A DNA stretch of 64,000 nt from Flavobacteriaceae bacterium (GCA_002707025.1 PALG01000020.1:124001-188000), one strand, 5' to 3'; positions 1 to 9,352 are shown, counted from the first letter of the stretch. Notes: generated by a model from the sequence alone, not told the origin. Numbers and translations are program-made.

Positions 1-313
1 AATTATTTCCTTTGCTTTTTGAAAAGCGGTATCTACTTGTTCTTGAGTGCCTTCCCCTTCTTTGAAAAATTCATAAAGGATTTCTGCTTCCTCCGTTAGG
101 GTAGTCGCTTTTTCATATCCTTCCACCCACTTTTTAAGTGAGCGAAGATCTTTCATGAAAGCTTCAGCTTCTTGAGGATTGTTCCAAAAATTAGGATCGA
201 AGGTTTTTTCTTCGTCGTTGGCAATGGTTATTTTTTTCGCATCGATGTCAAAGATACCCCCTTAACGCAACCAGGCGATTTCTAAGATCTTTCAATTGAT
301 CGGATGTGGTCAT
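1..313 (-). CDS. prfB: Peptide chain release factor 2, N-terminal part, with programmed +1 frameshift (runs off the left edge)
   Basis: RF2 reads UGA and UAA stop codons and releases the finished peptide from the ribosome. Reading leftwards from the ATG at 313 gives 21 codons ending in Arg-Gly-Tyr-Leu and then an in-frame TGA at 250-248. Skipping the T at 250 opens the next frame, which runs without a stop to the window edge with the acidic helical N-terminal sequence typical of RF2 (it begins DIDAKKI). The slip site is AGGGGG-TAT-CTT-TGA-C, the classical RF2 autoregulatory +1 site: the purine-rich AGGGGG acts as an internal Shine-Dalgarno three bases before CTT-TGA. The protein is therefore made only when RF2 is scarce. 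The gene looks broken in a simple ORF scan but is intact. About 104 codons lie in the window; the rest lies to the left. Confidence 0.93.
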
Positions 314-329
314 TTATAAAAGTTTGCTA

Positions 330-358
330 CAAAAGTAAGATTAAAGCGGTCAAGCCAA
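330..358 (-). promoter_or_regulatory. Predicted promoter of prfB
   Basis: On the minus strand TTG (358-356), an 18-nt spacer and TACTTTTG (337-330) match the Bacteroidota promoter pattern TTG-N17-23-TAnnTTTG. Transcription would begin near 325, giving a leader of about ten bases before the ATG at 313. Confidence 0.6.
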
Positions 359-414
359 AAGAGTTTGAATAAAATTTAATAGTTTTATTCTTTAAAACTT
401 TGGGAGACAAATTT

Positions 415-2817
415 ATGAGAGCTATTTACACGGCATTACTTTTTTGCCTAACCGTATCTTTTACTCAGGCGCAATTCTTAAAAGGGAAGAATGCCCAGTT
501 TTTTGAAGGCTTTTTCAACTTTTATTATGTAGAAGATGAAGGGAAGATTTTCCTGGAGATTCCTGAAGACCAATTAGACAAAGAATTTTTATATGTCCAT
601 TCCTTACGAACGGGATTGGGTTCCAACGATATTGGTTTGGACCGTGGTCAATTAGGTGGAGGGGAAGTGGTAAAGTTTATTAAAAGCGGAAAGAAAATAT
701 TGCTGCTACAGCCCAATTTGGACTATCGCGCACAAACCGACAACCCAATGGAAAGAAGAAGTATTGAAGAAGCATTTGCACGTTCAGTACTCTATGGATT
801 TTCCGTAAAGCAAACCGAAAACAAAACACATTTAATCGATTTCACGCCATTTTTAATGGAAGACAGGCATGGGGTTGCCAGTCGATTGAAAAGCAGCAAT
901 CAGGGAAATTACAAAGTGGACAGTACCAAAAGTACTTTATGGATGGAGCGAACACGGGCTTTCCCAAAGAATATTGAATTAGAGGCTTTGCTAACCTTTG
1001 TTGGTGACCCCAAAGGTTGGGACTTGCGAAGTGTCGCTCCCAACGCAGAAACCGTTTCAGTGATACAGCACCATAGTTTTGTGGAATTGCCCGATTCAGA
1101 TTATGTGCCTCGAAAATTTGATCCCCGTTGTGGTTCTTACCCGCTCACTTTTCAGGATTATACAGCACCTGTTGAGGCTTCCATAACCAAGAGGTTTATA
1201 ACACGGCACCGGTTGGAAAAAAAAGAGGCTAACGCGGCTGTTAGTGAAGCTAAAGAACCCATTGTGTACTATCTCGATCCTGGAACTCCAGAACCCGTTC
1301 GTTCTGCTTTAATGGAAGGGGCAAGATGGTGGAATCAAGCTTTTGAAGCTATTGGTTATAAAGATGCCTTTCAAGTGAAGTTGCTACCAGAAGATGCCGA
1401 TCCTTTGGATGTACGCTATCATGTAATTCAGTGGGTGCATCGTTCCACGAGGGGCTGGAGTTACGGTGCTTCCATTACAGACCCTCGTACGGGGGAGATT
1501 ATTAAAGGTCATGTTAGTTTAGGAAGCCTGAGAATTCGTCAGGATTTTTTGATTGCCCAGGCATTGCTGGACCAGCCTTTTGAGAATAACGATACAAACA
1601 ATGCCCCTATGCTGGAAATGGCTTTGGCGCGTATACGTCAATTGGCGGCACACGAAGTAGGGCATACTTTAGGATTCGCCCATAATTTTGCAGCCAGTAC
1701 CAATCAACAGGCCAGTGTAATGGACTATCCACACCCCACACTTCGTTTGGTTGATGGGGCCATTGATTTCAGTGACGCTTACGATACGGGAATTGGAGAA
1801 TGGGACAAAGTTACGGTCGCCTATAGTTATGGAGATTCTGGAGATGATGAGGCAGCTTATTTAAGTAATTTATTAAATGAGGCTTTTAATAAGGGTTGGC
1901 GCTACATTACCGATAGTGATGCCCGAGCTTCGGGAGGGGCCCATGCCAAGGCACATTTATGGGATAATGGAGCAAATGCTTCGGAAGAATTAAAGAATAT
2001 TTTAGCAATACGTAAAGTGGCCATTCAAAATTTTTCAGAAGAGAATATTCGTAAAGGGGAAACGTATAGTACTTTGGAAGATGTTTTTGTACCGCTTTAT
2101 TTTTTACATCGTTACCAAACGGAAGCCACTGTAAAGCTAATAGGAGGGATGGATTATGAATACGGCCTAAAAGGAGCTGCTGCTATTACTCCAAATTACC
2201 TATCTAAGGTTGAGCAGGAAAATGCGTTGGAAGCAGTCCTTACAACCCTTCAGCCGCAATATTTAATGATTCCTCAGGAAAAGCTATCATTGTTTCCCCC
2301 ACGGGCTTTTGGTTACCCAAGAACCCGCGAATCCTTTAAAAGTGACATGGGAGTTGCATTTGATGCGCTGGGAGCAGCTGCTACCGCGAGCGAAATGACC
2401 CTATCATTTTTGTTACATCCCGAACGTGCCAACCGATTGGTTCAGCAAAAAGCCCTTCAACCCTATAACTTAGGACTGGAAGAGGTTTTGGAATCACTTT
2501 TGGAGCAGTCTTTCGATTCGGAACCTACCTCCAATTATGAGGCAGAAGTACTGCATACGGTACAGTATCAAGTCCTTCAGCAATTATTTTCCGTAGCCTT
2601 AAATAAAAAGTCGCTCCCCCAAGTGAAAGGTATGGGTAGATGGGCCATTGAGGAAATAGAAGACGAAATAAAACGGGATAAGAGTCCTTTTGCACAACAA
2701 TTGCGTGCCGAGATCCATCGTTTTTGGAAATACCCTGAGGAATTCGAGCGAGTAGAAGCTCCTAGTATCCCAGATGGAAGTCCTATTGGGAGTTTTCAAT
2801 GTAGCATGGGAGGATAA
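415..2817 (+). CDS. Secreted zinc metalloprotease, metzincin-like (DUF5117/DUF4953-type)
   Basis: Predicted exported zinc protease of 800 residues. The N-terminus is a signal peptide (hydrophobic core after MRA, ending in an Ala-Gln site near residue 20). The active site is HEVGHTLGFAHN with His413, Glu414, His417 and His423, the extended HExxHxxGxxH of metzincins. SVMDY about 15 residues later fits the Met-turn. This combination belongs to the large DUF5117/DUF4953 protease family common in Bacteroidota; the substrate is unknown. A TTG at 400 would extend the frame by five residues, but the ATG at 415 puts the signal peptide at the very N-terminus and follows a GGGAGA stretch. It is monocistronic in appearance; the next start (2861) is 43 bp away on the same strand. 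Confidence 0.88.
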   Translation: MRAIYTALLFCLTVSFTQAQFLKGKNAQFFEGFFNFYYVEDEGKIFLEIPEDQLDKEFLYVHSLRTGLGSNDIGLDRGQLGGGEVVKFIKSGKKILLLQPNLDYRAQTDNPMERRSIEEAFARSVLYGFSVKQTENKTHLIDFTPFLMEDRHGVASRLKSSNQGNYKVDSTKSTLWMERTRAFPKNIELEALLTFVGDPKGWDLRSVAPNAETVSVIQHHSFVELPDSDYVPRKFDPRCGSYPLTFQDYTAPVEASITKRFITRHRLEKKEANAAVSEAKEPIVYYLDPGTPEPVRSALMEGARWWNQAFEAIGYKDAFQVKLLPEDADPLDVRYHVIQWVHRSTRGWSYGASITDPRTGEIIKGHVSLGSLRIRQDFLIAQALLDQPFENNDTNNAPMLEMALARIRQLAAHEVGHTLGFAHNFAASTNQQASVMDYPHPTLRLVDGAIDFSDAYDTGIGEWDKVTVAYSYGDSGDDEAAYLSNLLNEAFNKGWRYITDSDARASGGAHAKAHLWDNGANASEELKNILAIRKVAIQNFSEENIRKGETYSTLEDVFVPLYFLHRYQTEATVKLIGGMDYEYGLKGAAAITPNYLSKVEQENALEAVLTTLQPQYLMIPQEKLSLFPPRAFGYPRTRESFKSDMGVAFDALGAAATASEMTLSFLLHPERANRLVQQKALQPYNLGLEEVLESLLEQSFDSEPTSNYEAEVLHTVQYQVLQQLFSVALNKKSLPQVKGMGRWAIEEIEDEIKRDKSPFAQQLRAEIHRFWKYPEEFERVEAPSIPDGSPIGSFQCSMGG

Positions 2818-2860
2818 GCTTTCTTTGTGTACCTTAGCATTTCAATTCAATAACCTCAAT

Positions 2861-3472
2861 ATGAAAATAGGATCCTTATTTTTAGCACTTTTTCTTTGTA
2901 TGGCAATCTATGCACAACATGATGAAGCATATGTAGACCAACTCGCAGAAGGATTTTCCCAAAATTTAAAAGAAAGGGGCATCACTAATTATTTTACCAC
3001 AAAAAGATACTGTTCTGGAAAAATAGAAATGTTTCAAATAGAAGGTAAAATGTGTACTTCTAAAGGGACATATTATGAAGTGTATGTAGTTTGGCAAGAA
3101 GAAGGAAAGGATTTTATCAAAAAAATAGATAACTGCGGACTTTTCTTTACGGAAACACTTGACAATACGACCCTGTACGATTTTTATCAAAAGGAATATC
3201 CTGCATTGATTGACGATGAGGTAAAACCTTACCGCTCTACCGCTTTTACGGGAAAACCTCAATTGCGGAAAGAAGTGCAGCCGTGCTTTCGCGAGTTTTC
3301 CTTTGTGAAGGGTTCTCGGGTAGATGATAAAAAATTTAATCTTTTTGCCCTTAGCAATGAAAGTGATGGGAAAAATGAAAACTACACATTTAACCAAACC
3401 CTGAAACTAGTAGCACTCAACAAAAAAATGGACACGCTACTTAATTCCCTAAATTTTAAAAGGCAAAACTAA
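2861..3472 (+). CDS. Exported protein of unknown function
   Basis: A 203-residue protein with a clear signal peptide (hydrophobic residues about 4-17, Ala-Gln cleavage near 19). The mature part is mixed alpha/beta with few cysteines, and I do not recognise a domain. The open frame reaches back to 2774 inside the protease gene, but that extension is not signal-like, so the ATG at 2861 is preferred. The stop codon at 3470-3472 is one base from the ATG of the threonine aldolase gene, so the two are probably co-transcribed and possibly translationally coupled. No functional link between them is evident. Confidence 0.7.
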   Translation: MKIGSLFLALFLCMAIYAQHDEAYVDQLAEGFSQNLKERGITNYFTTKRYCSGKIEMFQIEGKMCTSKGTYYEVYVVWQEEGKDFIKKIDNCGLFFTETLDNTTLYDFYQKEYPALIDDEVKPYRSTAFTGKPQLRKEVQPCFREFSFVKGSRVDDKKFNLFALSNESDGKNENYTFNQTLKLVALNKKMDTLLNSLNFKRQN

Positions 3473-3473
3473 T

Positions 3474-4496
3474 ATGATCGACCTTCGTAGCGATACGGTA
3501 ACCCAACCTACGCAAGAAATGATGCAGGCCATGTGGCAGGCTGAAGTAGGAGACGATGTATATAAAGAAGATCCTACGGTTAATTTACTCGAAAAACGCG
3601 TCACGGATTTTTTTGGAACCGAAGAGGCTTTATTTTTCCCTACCGGAAGTATGGCCAACCAAGCAGCCATTAAATTGCATACACAGCCTGGAGAACAATT
3701 GATTTGTCACGAGTGGGCCCATGTGTATAATTATGAAGGAGGGGGAGTTTCCTTTAACAGTGGAGTTTCCTGTAAACTCATTGGCGGCCCGCAAGGCAAG
3801 ATGAAAGCCGATAAAGTAGAAGCGGCTATCAATCCGCCCGACTTTTACCACAGTCCGTTGACCACCTTGGTTTGTGTAGAAAACACCACCAACAAAGGCG
3901 GTGGGGCCTGCTACAATTTTGAAGATTTAAAACAAATTAAGGCAGTTTGTGAAAAGTACAATTTAAAATACCATTTGGATGGTGCGCGATTGTGGAATGC
4001 CCTTGTTGCTAAAAATGAAGACCCAAAACAGTATGGAGCTTTGTTTGATACTATTTCGGTATGTTTCAGTAAAGGACTGGGAACACCGTTAGGTACTGTT
4101 TTAACAGGGACGAAAGCTTCTATGAAAAATGCCATGCGGGTACGAAAGGTGTTGGGTGGTGGAATGCGACAGATTGGCTATATGGCAGCAGCAGGAGTGT
4201 ATGCACTGGATCATCATCTGGAAAGACTTCAGGAAGATCACCGAAGAGCTTCAGAAATTGCAGATAAACTTAGCTCGCTTTCTTACATCGAAAGAGTGGA
4301 ACCTACGGAAACCAATATTGTGATTTTTTATTTAAACACAACAACTTCCGAAGAAAGCTTTACGCAATATTTACAAGATCATAATGTGAAAATAAGTAAT
4401 ATGGGGCAAGGCAAACTTAGAATCGTGACCCATTTGGACTATAATGAATCCCTGCACCAATCTTTTTTAAAGATTTTAGAAGGGTATCATCCATAA
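3474..4496 (+). CDS. ltaE: Low-specificity L-threonine aldolase
   Basis: PLP enzyme of fold type I that cleaves L-threonine or L-allo-threonine to glycine and acetaldehyde in the cytosol. It opens with the family's MIDLRSDTVTQPT signature and has the AEVGDDVYKEDPTV segment. The PLP lysine is Lys200 in FSKGLGTPLG, and the substrate/PLP aspartate lies in HLDGARLWNA. At 340 residues it has the normal family length. It starts one base after the preceding exported-protein gene and is followed by a strong bidirectional terminator. Confidence 0.95.
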   Translation: MIDLRSDTVTQPTQEMMQAMWQAEVGDDVYKEDPTVNLLEKRVTDFFGTEEALFFPTGSMANQAAIKLHTQPGEQLICHEWAHVYNYEGGGVSFNSGVSCKLIGGPQGKMKADKVEAAINPPDFYHSPLTTLVCVENTTNKGGGACYNFEDLKQIKAVCEKYNLKYHLDGARLWNALVAKNEDPKQYGALFDTISVCFSKGLGTPLGTVLTGTKASMKNAMRVRKVLGGGMRQIGYMAAAGVYALDHHLERLQEDHRRASEIADKLSSLSYIERVEPTETNIVIFYLNTTTSEESFTQYLQDHNVKISNMGQGKLRIVTHLDYNESLHQSFLKILEGYHP

Positions 4497-4525
4497 AAAA
4501 AGCTCCTTTAAAGGAGCTTTTTTTT
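4495..4525. terminator. Bidirectional intrinsic terminator
   Basis: Perfect hairpin AAGCTCCTTT/AAAGGAGCTT (4500-4519) flanked by an A-run on the left and a T-run on the right. It serves the convergent threonine aldolase (plus) and DUF1508 (minus) genes. Confidence 0.9.
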
Positions 4526-4542
4526 ATAACTTTAATGGAAAG

Positions 4543-4863
4543 TTATTCTACTTCTTTTACTTCAGCTCCTGGGGCATTTTTAGTGACAGATTCCATTCCG
4601 TTTTTCATACCTGCCTCATTCGCATACATTTGGCTACTTCCAATAATTTGACCGTTAGTGGATTTCAGGTTAAAGTGAAATTTTCCATTTTTGGCGGTCT
4701 TGGTTTCCCAACACTTTTCGTCACTGCAATTTTTCTTTACAGATTCAATTCCGTTCATCGCAGAGGCTTTGGAAGCATACATTTGGCTCGATAGGATTAC
4801 TTGTCCGTTACCAGCCTTTAAAACAAAGTGAAATTTATCACCACTTTTCTTAAGCTCAAACAT
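4543..4863 (-). CDS. DUF1508 (YegP-like) tandem-repeat protein
   Basis: Cytosolic protein of 106 residues made of two copies of the DUF1508 motif. Copy one (about residues 7-45) has KFHFVLKAGNGQVILSSQMY; copy two (about 56-95) has KFHFNLKSTNGQIIGSSQMY. Each is followed by a K/N/G-rich helix containing NGxES. The E. coli relative YegP has the same duplicated architecture. No biochemical role is established; some members are stress-related. It is monocistronic, convergent with the aldolase gene, and the 220 bp on its 5' side separate it from the divergent OmpA-type gene. Confidence 0.9.
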   Translation of the reverse strand: MFELKKSGDKFHFVLKAGNGQVILSSQMYASKASAMNGIESVKKNCSDEKCWETKTAKNGKFHFNLKSTNGQIIGSSQMYANEAGMKNGMESVTKNAPGAEVKEVE

Positions 4864-5083
4864 ATTTTAAGGTTTAGATGTTAACATTATTTATTGAGAC
4901 TATAAATATCGAAAAAAAAAAGCATTCTTAAAATGTGTTTCAGAAACTTTTATCGAGTATAAAAGTGAGTTTAACGTAATTAATATGTAGATAAACGAAT
5001 TTTAAATAATTGATAAAAAAGGTTTTAACAAAAATTTCGTAATTTGAAGTCAACAAACACATTAACCTAAAACATCACGTAAA

Positions 5084-6187
5084 ATGAAAAAAGTTACTTT
5101 ATTTGTGGTAACCTTGTTTGCATCTGCTATGGTATTTGCACAAGACCTACCCACCAATCCAGAACCTGGAAAATGTTATGTACGTTGTACCACACCCGAT
5201 GTGTACGTAAATGAAAGCGTACAAGTAATGACACGTCCGGCTTATAAAAAGCTACGTACCGTACCCGCAGTATATGAAACTGTTACGGAAAGAGTATTAG
5301 TGAAAGAGGCTAGTAAACAATTAAAAGTAGTTCCTGCCAAATGGGGGACCGAAACCGTGACTTATGTAAAAAAGCAAGGAGCATCTACCTTAAGCGTTAC
5401 ACCTGCTTCATTTACCAATGATACTGAAACCATTGAGATTAAACCTGCTTACGCGCAATGGGAATTAGGAGCTCCTGCTCCGGATTGTGCTTCTGGAAAC
5501 CCAGACGATTGTCGTTATTGGTGTTACAAGGGGTATCCTGCAGAATTCACCACGGTAGCTGTTAAGAGATTAGCAAATGACGCTTCTCCAAATCGTTCTC
5601 CTATCGCAGAGAAATCGGGTACTTACACCAAAAGAGTGATTACAGAACCCGCTAGAGTAGAAGAGGTAACGATTCCAGAAGAATATGCGACCATTACGCG
5701 TACGGTTATGGTAAAGGATGCTGAAGTAATCGAAGAAACCGTTCCAGCGGAATACAAGACAGTAACGAAAGAAGTATTACAAAGTAAAGGAGGTTTAACC
5801 ACTTGGAAAGAGGTAGAGTGTGCTTTGGTGGAGTATCAAGCCTTGCCTATTAACTGGAACTTAGGTAGCGCCACTTTAACGGCTGAAGCAAAAAACATCA
5901 TCGATACCCGTTTAATGCCTGTGTTAGCTCAAAATCCTGGGGTAAAACTGGAAATCGCATCGCATACAGATTCTAGAGGAACCAAGTCTTCCAATCAAGA
6001 TCTTTCTGAAAGAAGAGCTAGAGCTGTTGCTGCTTATTTACAATCCAAGGGGGTTAACTCCAGTCTTTTAGTGGCTAATGGTTATGGTGAAAACCGATTG
6101 AAAAATCGATGTGCTGACGGAGTTTCTTGTACCGAAAGAGAGCATGCAGTTAACCGTAGAACAGAATTTAGATTGATTAATAATTAG
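5084..6187 (+). CDS. OmpA-family outer-membrane protein with repeated VPAxY segments
   Basis: A 367-residue exported protein: signal peptide (residues 1-19), a beta-rich N-terminal region, and a C-terminal OmpA/MotB peptidoglycan-binding domain (about 255-367) with the diagnostic ASHTDSRGTKSSNQDLSERRA stretch and GYGENR. The N-terminal half carries recurring segments of the type VPAxYxTVTxxVLVKxA near residues 60-75, 195-215 and 222-235. Four cysteines around residues 134-151 could form disulfides. It lacks an eight-stranded OmpA barrel of usual type, so the N-terminal part may be a periplasmic or surface module. It is preceded by an AT-rich 220-bp leader and followed by its own terminator. 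Confidence 0.85.
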   Translation: MKKVTLFVVTLFASAMVFAQDLPTNPEPGKCYVRCTTPDVYVNESVQVMTRPAYKKLRTVPAVYETVTERVLVKEASKQLKVVPAKWGTETVTYVKKQGASTLSVTPASFTNDTETIEIKPAYAQWELGAPAPDCASGNPDDCRYWCYKGYPAEFTTVAVKRLANDASPNRSPIAEKSGTYTKRVITEPARVEEVTIPEEYATITRTVMVKDAEVIEETVPAEYKTVTKEVLQSKGGLTTWKEVECALVEYQALPINWNLGSATLTAEAKNIIDTRLMPVLAQNPGVKLEIASHTDSRGTKSSNQDLSERRARAVAAYLQSKGVNSSLLVANGYGENRLKNRCADGVSCTEREHAVNRRTEFRLINN

Positions 6188-6225
6188 TTGTATCCACGTT
6201 AACCATCAACGGTAACAACTCAGAA

Positions 6226-6259
6226 AGAATTCCCGAATTTTTGGGAATTCTTTTTTTTT
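6226..6259 (+). terminator. Intrinsic terminator of the OmpA-family gene
   Basis: Hairpin AGAATTCCC / GGGAATTCT with an eight-base loop followed by a run of T. Confidence 0.85.
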
Positions 6260-6302
6260 AGGATATTTGGCACAAAATGTGTTGATTTTCAGAAAAAAAG
6301 AA

Positions 6303-6752
6303 ATGAACTATTTAATAGCTTTTATGCTTTGCTTTGCTTCTTTGTCCTTGGCAGCTCAGGACGAATCATCTCTTAATTGGTTTACCAATCTAGAGGAAGC
6401 CCAGAAGGTTTCAAAAAAGGAAAAGAAGCCTATCCTAGTGTATTTTACAGGAAGTGATTGGTGTGCCCCTTGTAAGATGTTGAAAGAAGATTTTTTTGCT
6501 AGTAATGAATTTAAGAAAAAGGCAACAGAAGTCGTATTGGTCTTAATTGATTACCCAAGGCGGATCGACATAATTACCCAAGCACAACTGGAATACAATA
6601 AGACTATTATAGAAAAATACAATCCTGAAAAAACCTTTCCTAAATTATTGGGACTCAATTTTAGAGGAAAGGAATTAGGTGAAATTTCTGGATATAGCCC
6701 ATTGCGCGATACGACCCATCATTTTAAATTTTTAGAGAAAATTTCCTTATAG
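6303..6752 (+). CDS. Exported thioredoxin-fold protein
   Basis: A 149-residue protein with a signal peptide (about 1-17) and a thioredoxin fold. The redox centre is WCAPC with Cys54 and Cys57, preceded by the DUF255/thioredoxin_7-like YFTGSDWC stretch. It probably acts as a periplasmic disulfide reductase or in a client-specific thiol pathway. A TTG at 6267 would add 12 residues, but the ATG at 6303 gives the normal signal peptide. The frame ends just short of the convergent YbaB gene (four bases between stop codons). Confidence 0.87.
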   Translation: MNYLIAFMLCFASLSLAAQDESSLNWFTNLEEAQKVSKKEKKPILVYFTGSDWCAPCKMLKEDFFASNEFKKKATEVVLVLIDYPRRIDIITQAQLEYNKTIIEKYNPEKTFPKLLGLNFRGKELGEISGYSPLRDTTHHFKFLEKISL

Positions 6753-6755
6753 TTG

Positions 6756-7079
6756 TTATTGGAACATATCCATTCCGGGTATGTTGGGCATTCCTTCTTT
6801 TGCCACAGCACTAATCTCTGCTTCATTTACTTTCGTTGCTTTTTCGATCGCCTTATTGAGCGTGATGATCAAATAATCTTCCAATTGCTCTTTATCGTTC
6901 AAAAGGCAATCATCGATTTTGATTTCCTTAATTTCCCTATTGGCAGTTAAGGTAACTGAAAGTAGGCCATCGTTACTCTTTTCATCTACCATAACGGTAT
7001 GTAAACGCTCTTTGGTAGCGGCAACTTTTTCTTGGGTTTCCTTCAACTTACCCATCATTCCCATTAAATCTCCAAACAT
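6756..7079 (-). CDS. Nucleoid-associated protein of the YbaB/EbfC family
   Basis: A 107-residue DNA-binding protein. It begins [12 protein letters not shown] followed by a long amphipathic helix, then the beta-strand core with [19 protein letters not shown], and a C-terminal helix. That is the YbaB dimer architecture. Members coat DNA and affect global expression. Here it is not next to recR or dnaX, unlike in proteobacteria. It is divergent from the S9 protease gene. Confidence 0.93.
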   Translation of the reverse strand: MFGDLMGMMGKLKETQEKVAATKERLHTVMVDEKSNDGLLSVTLTANREIKEIKIDDCLLNDKEQLEDYLIITLNKAIEKATKVNEAEISAVAKEGMPNIPGMDMFQ

Positions 7080-7105
7080 ATGGTCTGTTTTAAAAATTAT
7101 ATTTA

Positions 7106-7137
7106 CAAATTTAGTATTTTGTAAGCGCTAATTACAA
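7106..7137 (-). promoter_or_regulatory. Predicted promoter of the YbaB gene
   Basis: On the minus strand TTG (7137-7135), a 21-nt spacer and TAAATTTG (7113-7106) fit the flavobacterial consensus. Confidence 0.6.
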
Positions 7138-7147
7138 ACCTTAAATC

Positions 7148-9283
7148 ATGAAATTTTCTCCTTTCATTTTAATCATAAGCCTTATTTTTGCGGCTGCTTG
7201 TAAAAACCCAGAAACTTCAGATACCTCTATGACGATTGAACCCCCAATAGCCGATAAAAAAGAAAAGCACCTAGAAAAGCATGGCGATGTGCGTGTAGAC
7301 AACTATTATTGGCTTAATGAACGTGAAAATGAAGAAGTAATTGATTACTTGGAGCGGGAGAATGACTACTATGAGAAAATGACGGCCCATACTAAGGATT
7401 TGAAGGAGTCCCTTTTTCAGGAAATGAAATCCAGAATCAAAGAGGACGATGCTTCTGTTCCCTATTTTTATAATGGTTATTATTATATCACCCGCTTTGA
7501 AACTGGTAAGGATTATCCCATCCATTCCCGAAAAAAAGGATCTTTGGAAGCCGAAGAAGAAATCATGTTCGACGTCAATGAAATGGCGAAAGACTTTTCT
7601 TATTATAGCCTTCGGGGAATTAATGTGAGCCCCGATAATAAGTGGGTGGCGTACGGCGTCGATACCCTTAGCCGAAGAAAATACACTCTTTTTGTCAAGA
7701 ATTTGGAAACGGGTGAAATTTTAAAGGATGAAATCTCCAACACCACAGGGGGCTCCACTTGGGCCAATGACAATAAAACACTTTTTTATACCCGAAAAGA
7801 TGATCAAACGCTTAGGGCCGACCGTATTTTTAAGCATACCGTAGGAACCAAGCCCGAAAAGGATCAATTGATTTATACGGAAGAAGACGAAACTTTCGGA
7901 ACTTACGTGTACAAAACCAAATCGGAAGAATATTTGGTGATTGGAAGCTATAGCACCCTTACCTCGGAATTCCGAATTTTGGATGCCAATAATCCCGATG
8001 GGGAATTTAAGGTGTTTCAGCCTAGGACACGCGGACTCGAATACAATATCTATCACTTTGAGGATAATTTTTACATTGTCACCAATAAAGATAATGCTAC
8101 CAACTTCAAGCTCATGAAAACTCCTGAAACCAATACGGCTATGGAATATTGGCAGGAGGTGATTCCACATCGTGATGAGGTACTTTTGGAGGATATCGAT
8201 ATTTTTAAAGAGTATTTGGTGGTGACCGAACGAAATCAAGGATTGAATAAAATCCGTGTAATGCGTTGGGATACTAGTGAAGATTATTACCTCCCTTTCG
8301 ATAATGAAACCTATACGGCCTATCCTTCACAGAATATTGAATTTGATACTAAAACGCTTCGTTATAGCTATAACTCTCTTACCACTCCTGCTTCGGTGAT
8401 CGATTTCAATATGGAAACCCGCGAAAAAGAAGTGAAAAAGGAAACAGAGGTTTTAGGTGGGAAATTCAAAAAAGAAAACTACGAATCCAAAAGGCTTTGG
8501 GCTGCCGCCTCAGACGGTACTAAAATCCCTATCTCCATGGTTTATAAGAAAGGAATAGCACTGGACGGAAGCAATCCTTTGTTATTGTATGGTTATGGCT
8601 CTTATGGGGCTACCATAGACCCCTATTTTTCAACCACTAGATTAAGCTTGTTGGATCGGGGCTTTATTTATGCCATCGCACACATTCGCGGCAGTCAGTA
8701 CCTTGGAAGAGGTTGGTATGAAGATGGGAAACTGTTGCATAAAAAGAACACTTTTACCGATTTTGTGGATGCTTCAAAGTTTTTAATTGATGAAAAATAT
8801 ACATCTCCAGAGCATTTGTATGCTTCGGGAGGGTCTGCCGGGGGATTGTTAATGGGAGCAATCGTTAATATGGCTCCACAATTGTACAATGGGGTAGTGG
8901 CCTCAGTTCCTTTTGTAGATGTGGTTACGACCATGTTGGACGACAGTATTCCGCTTACGACAGGCGAATATGATGAATGGGGGAATCCGAATGATAAGTC
9001 TTATTACGATTATATAAAATCGTACTCTCCTTACGATAATGTGAAGGCTCAAGAGTATCCCAATATGCTGGTAACTACGGGACTACATGATTCACAAGTG
9101 CAATATTGGGAACCGGCCAAATGGGTGGCAAAGTTACGTGAGATGAAAACCGACGACCATATTTTATTGTTGCAGACCAATATGGATGCAGGTCATGGTG
9201 GGGCTTCCGGTAGATTTGAATCTTTAAAAGAAGTCGCAATGGATTATGCATTCCTTCTTGATTTGGAAGGAATTAAAGAGTAA
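7148..9283 (+). CDS. Oligopeptidase B-type S9 peptidase, predicted lipoprotein
   Basis: Serine peptidase of the prolyl oligopeptidase family, oligopeptidase B branch, which cuts short peptides after basic residues. It has 711 residues: an N-terminal seven-bladed propeller (about 80-430) and a C-terminal alpha/beta-hydrolase domain. The catalytic triad is Ser563 (GGSAGG), Asp648 and His683, with the same spacing as in E. coli oligopeptidase B. Unlike the cytosolic E. coli enzyme, this one starts with a lipoprotein signal peptide ending in the lipobox AAAC (Cys near residue 19). It should therefore sit on the periplasmic or outer face, presumably processing exogenous peptides. Confidence 0.92.
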   Translation: MKFSPFILIISLIFAAACKNPETSDTSMTIEPPIADKKEKHLEKHGDVRVDNYYWLNERENEEVIDYLERENDYYEKMTAHTKDLKESLFQEMKSRIKEDDASVPYFYNGYYYITRFETGKDYPIHSRKKGSLEAEEEIMFDVNEMAKDFSYYSLRGINVSPDNKWVAYGVDTLSRRKYTLFVKNLETGEILKDEISNTTGGSTWANDNKTLFYTRKDDQTLRADRIFKHTVGTKPEKDQLIYTEEDETFGTYVYKTKSEEYLVIGSYSTLTSEFRILDANNPDGEFKVFQPRTRGLEYNIYHFEDNFYIVTNKDNATNFKLMKTPETNTAMEYWQEVIPHRDEVLLEDIDIFKEYLVVTERNQGLNKIRVMRWDTSEDYYLPFDNETYTAYPSQNIEFDTKTLRYSYNSLTTPASVIDFNMETREKEVKKETEVLGGKFKKENYESKRLWAAASDGTKIPISMVYKKGIALDGSNPLLLYGYGSYGATIDPYFSTTRLSLLDRGFIYAIAHIRGSQYLGRGWYEDGKLLHKKNTFTDFVDASKFLIDEKYTSPEHLYASGGSAGGLLMGAIVNMAPQLYNGVVASVPFVDVVTTMLDDSIPLTTGEYDEWGNPNDKSYYDYIKSYSPYDNVKAQEYPNMLVTTGLHDSQVQYWEPAKWVAKLREMKTDDHILLLQTNMDAGHGGASGRFESLKEVAMDYAFLLDLEGIKE

Positions 9284-9298
9284 TTCAAAATTTTACCG

Positions 9299-9306
9299 TA
9301 ACTTTG
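9299..9306 (+). promoter_or_regulatory. Predicted -7 box of the cysteine/cysteate synthase gene
   Basis: TAACTTTG matches TAnnTTTG, 46 bp before the ATG at 9353. I see no well-placed upstream TTG. The leader contains a small GCGC-loop-GCGC hairpin. Confidence 0.4.
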
Positions 9307-9352
9307 TACGGTTTTAGGCGCTAGTTTTTGCGCAGCTAATTAAACTTTTTAT

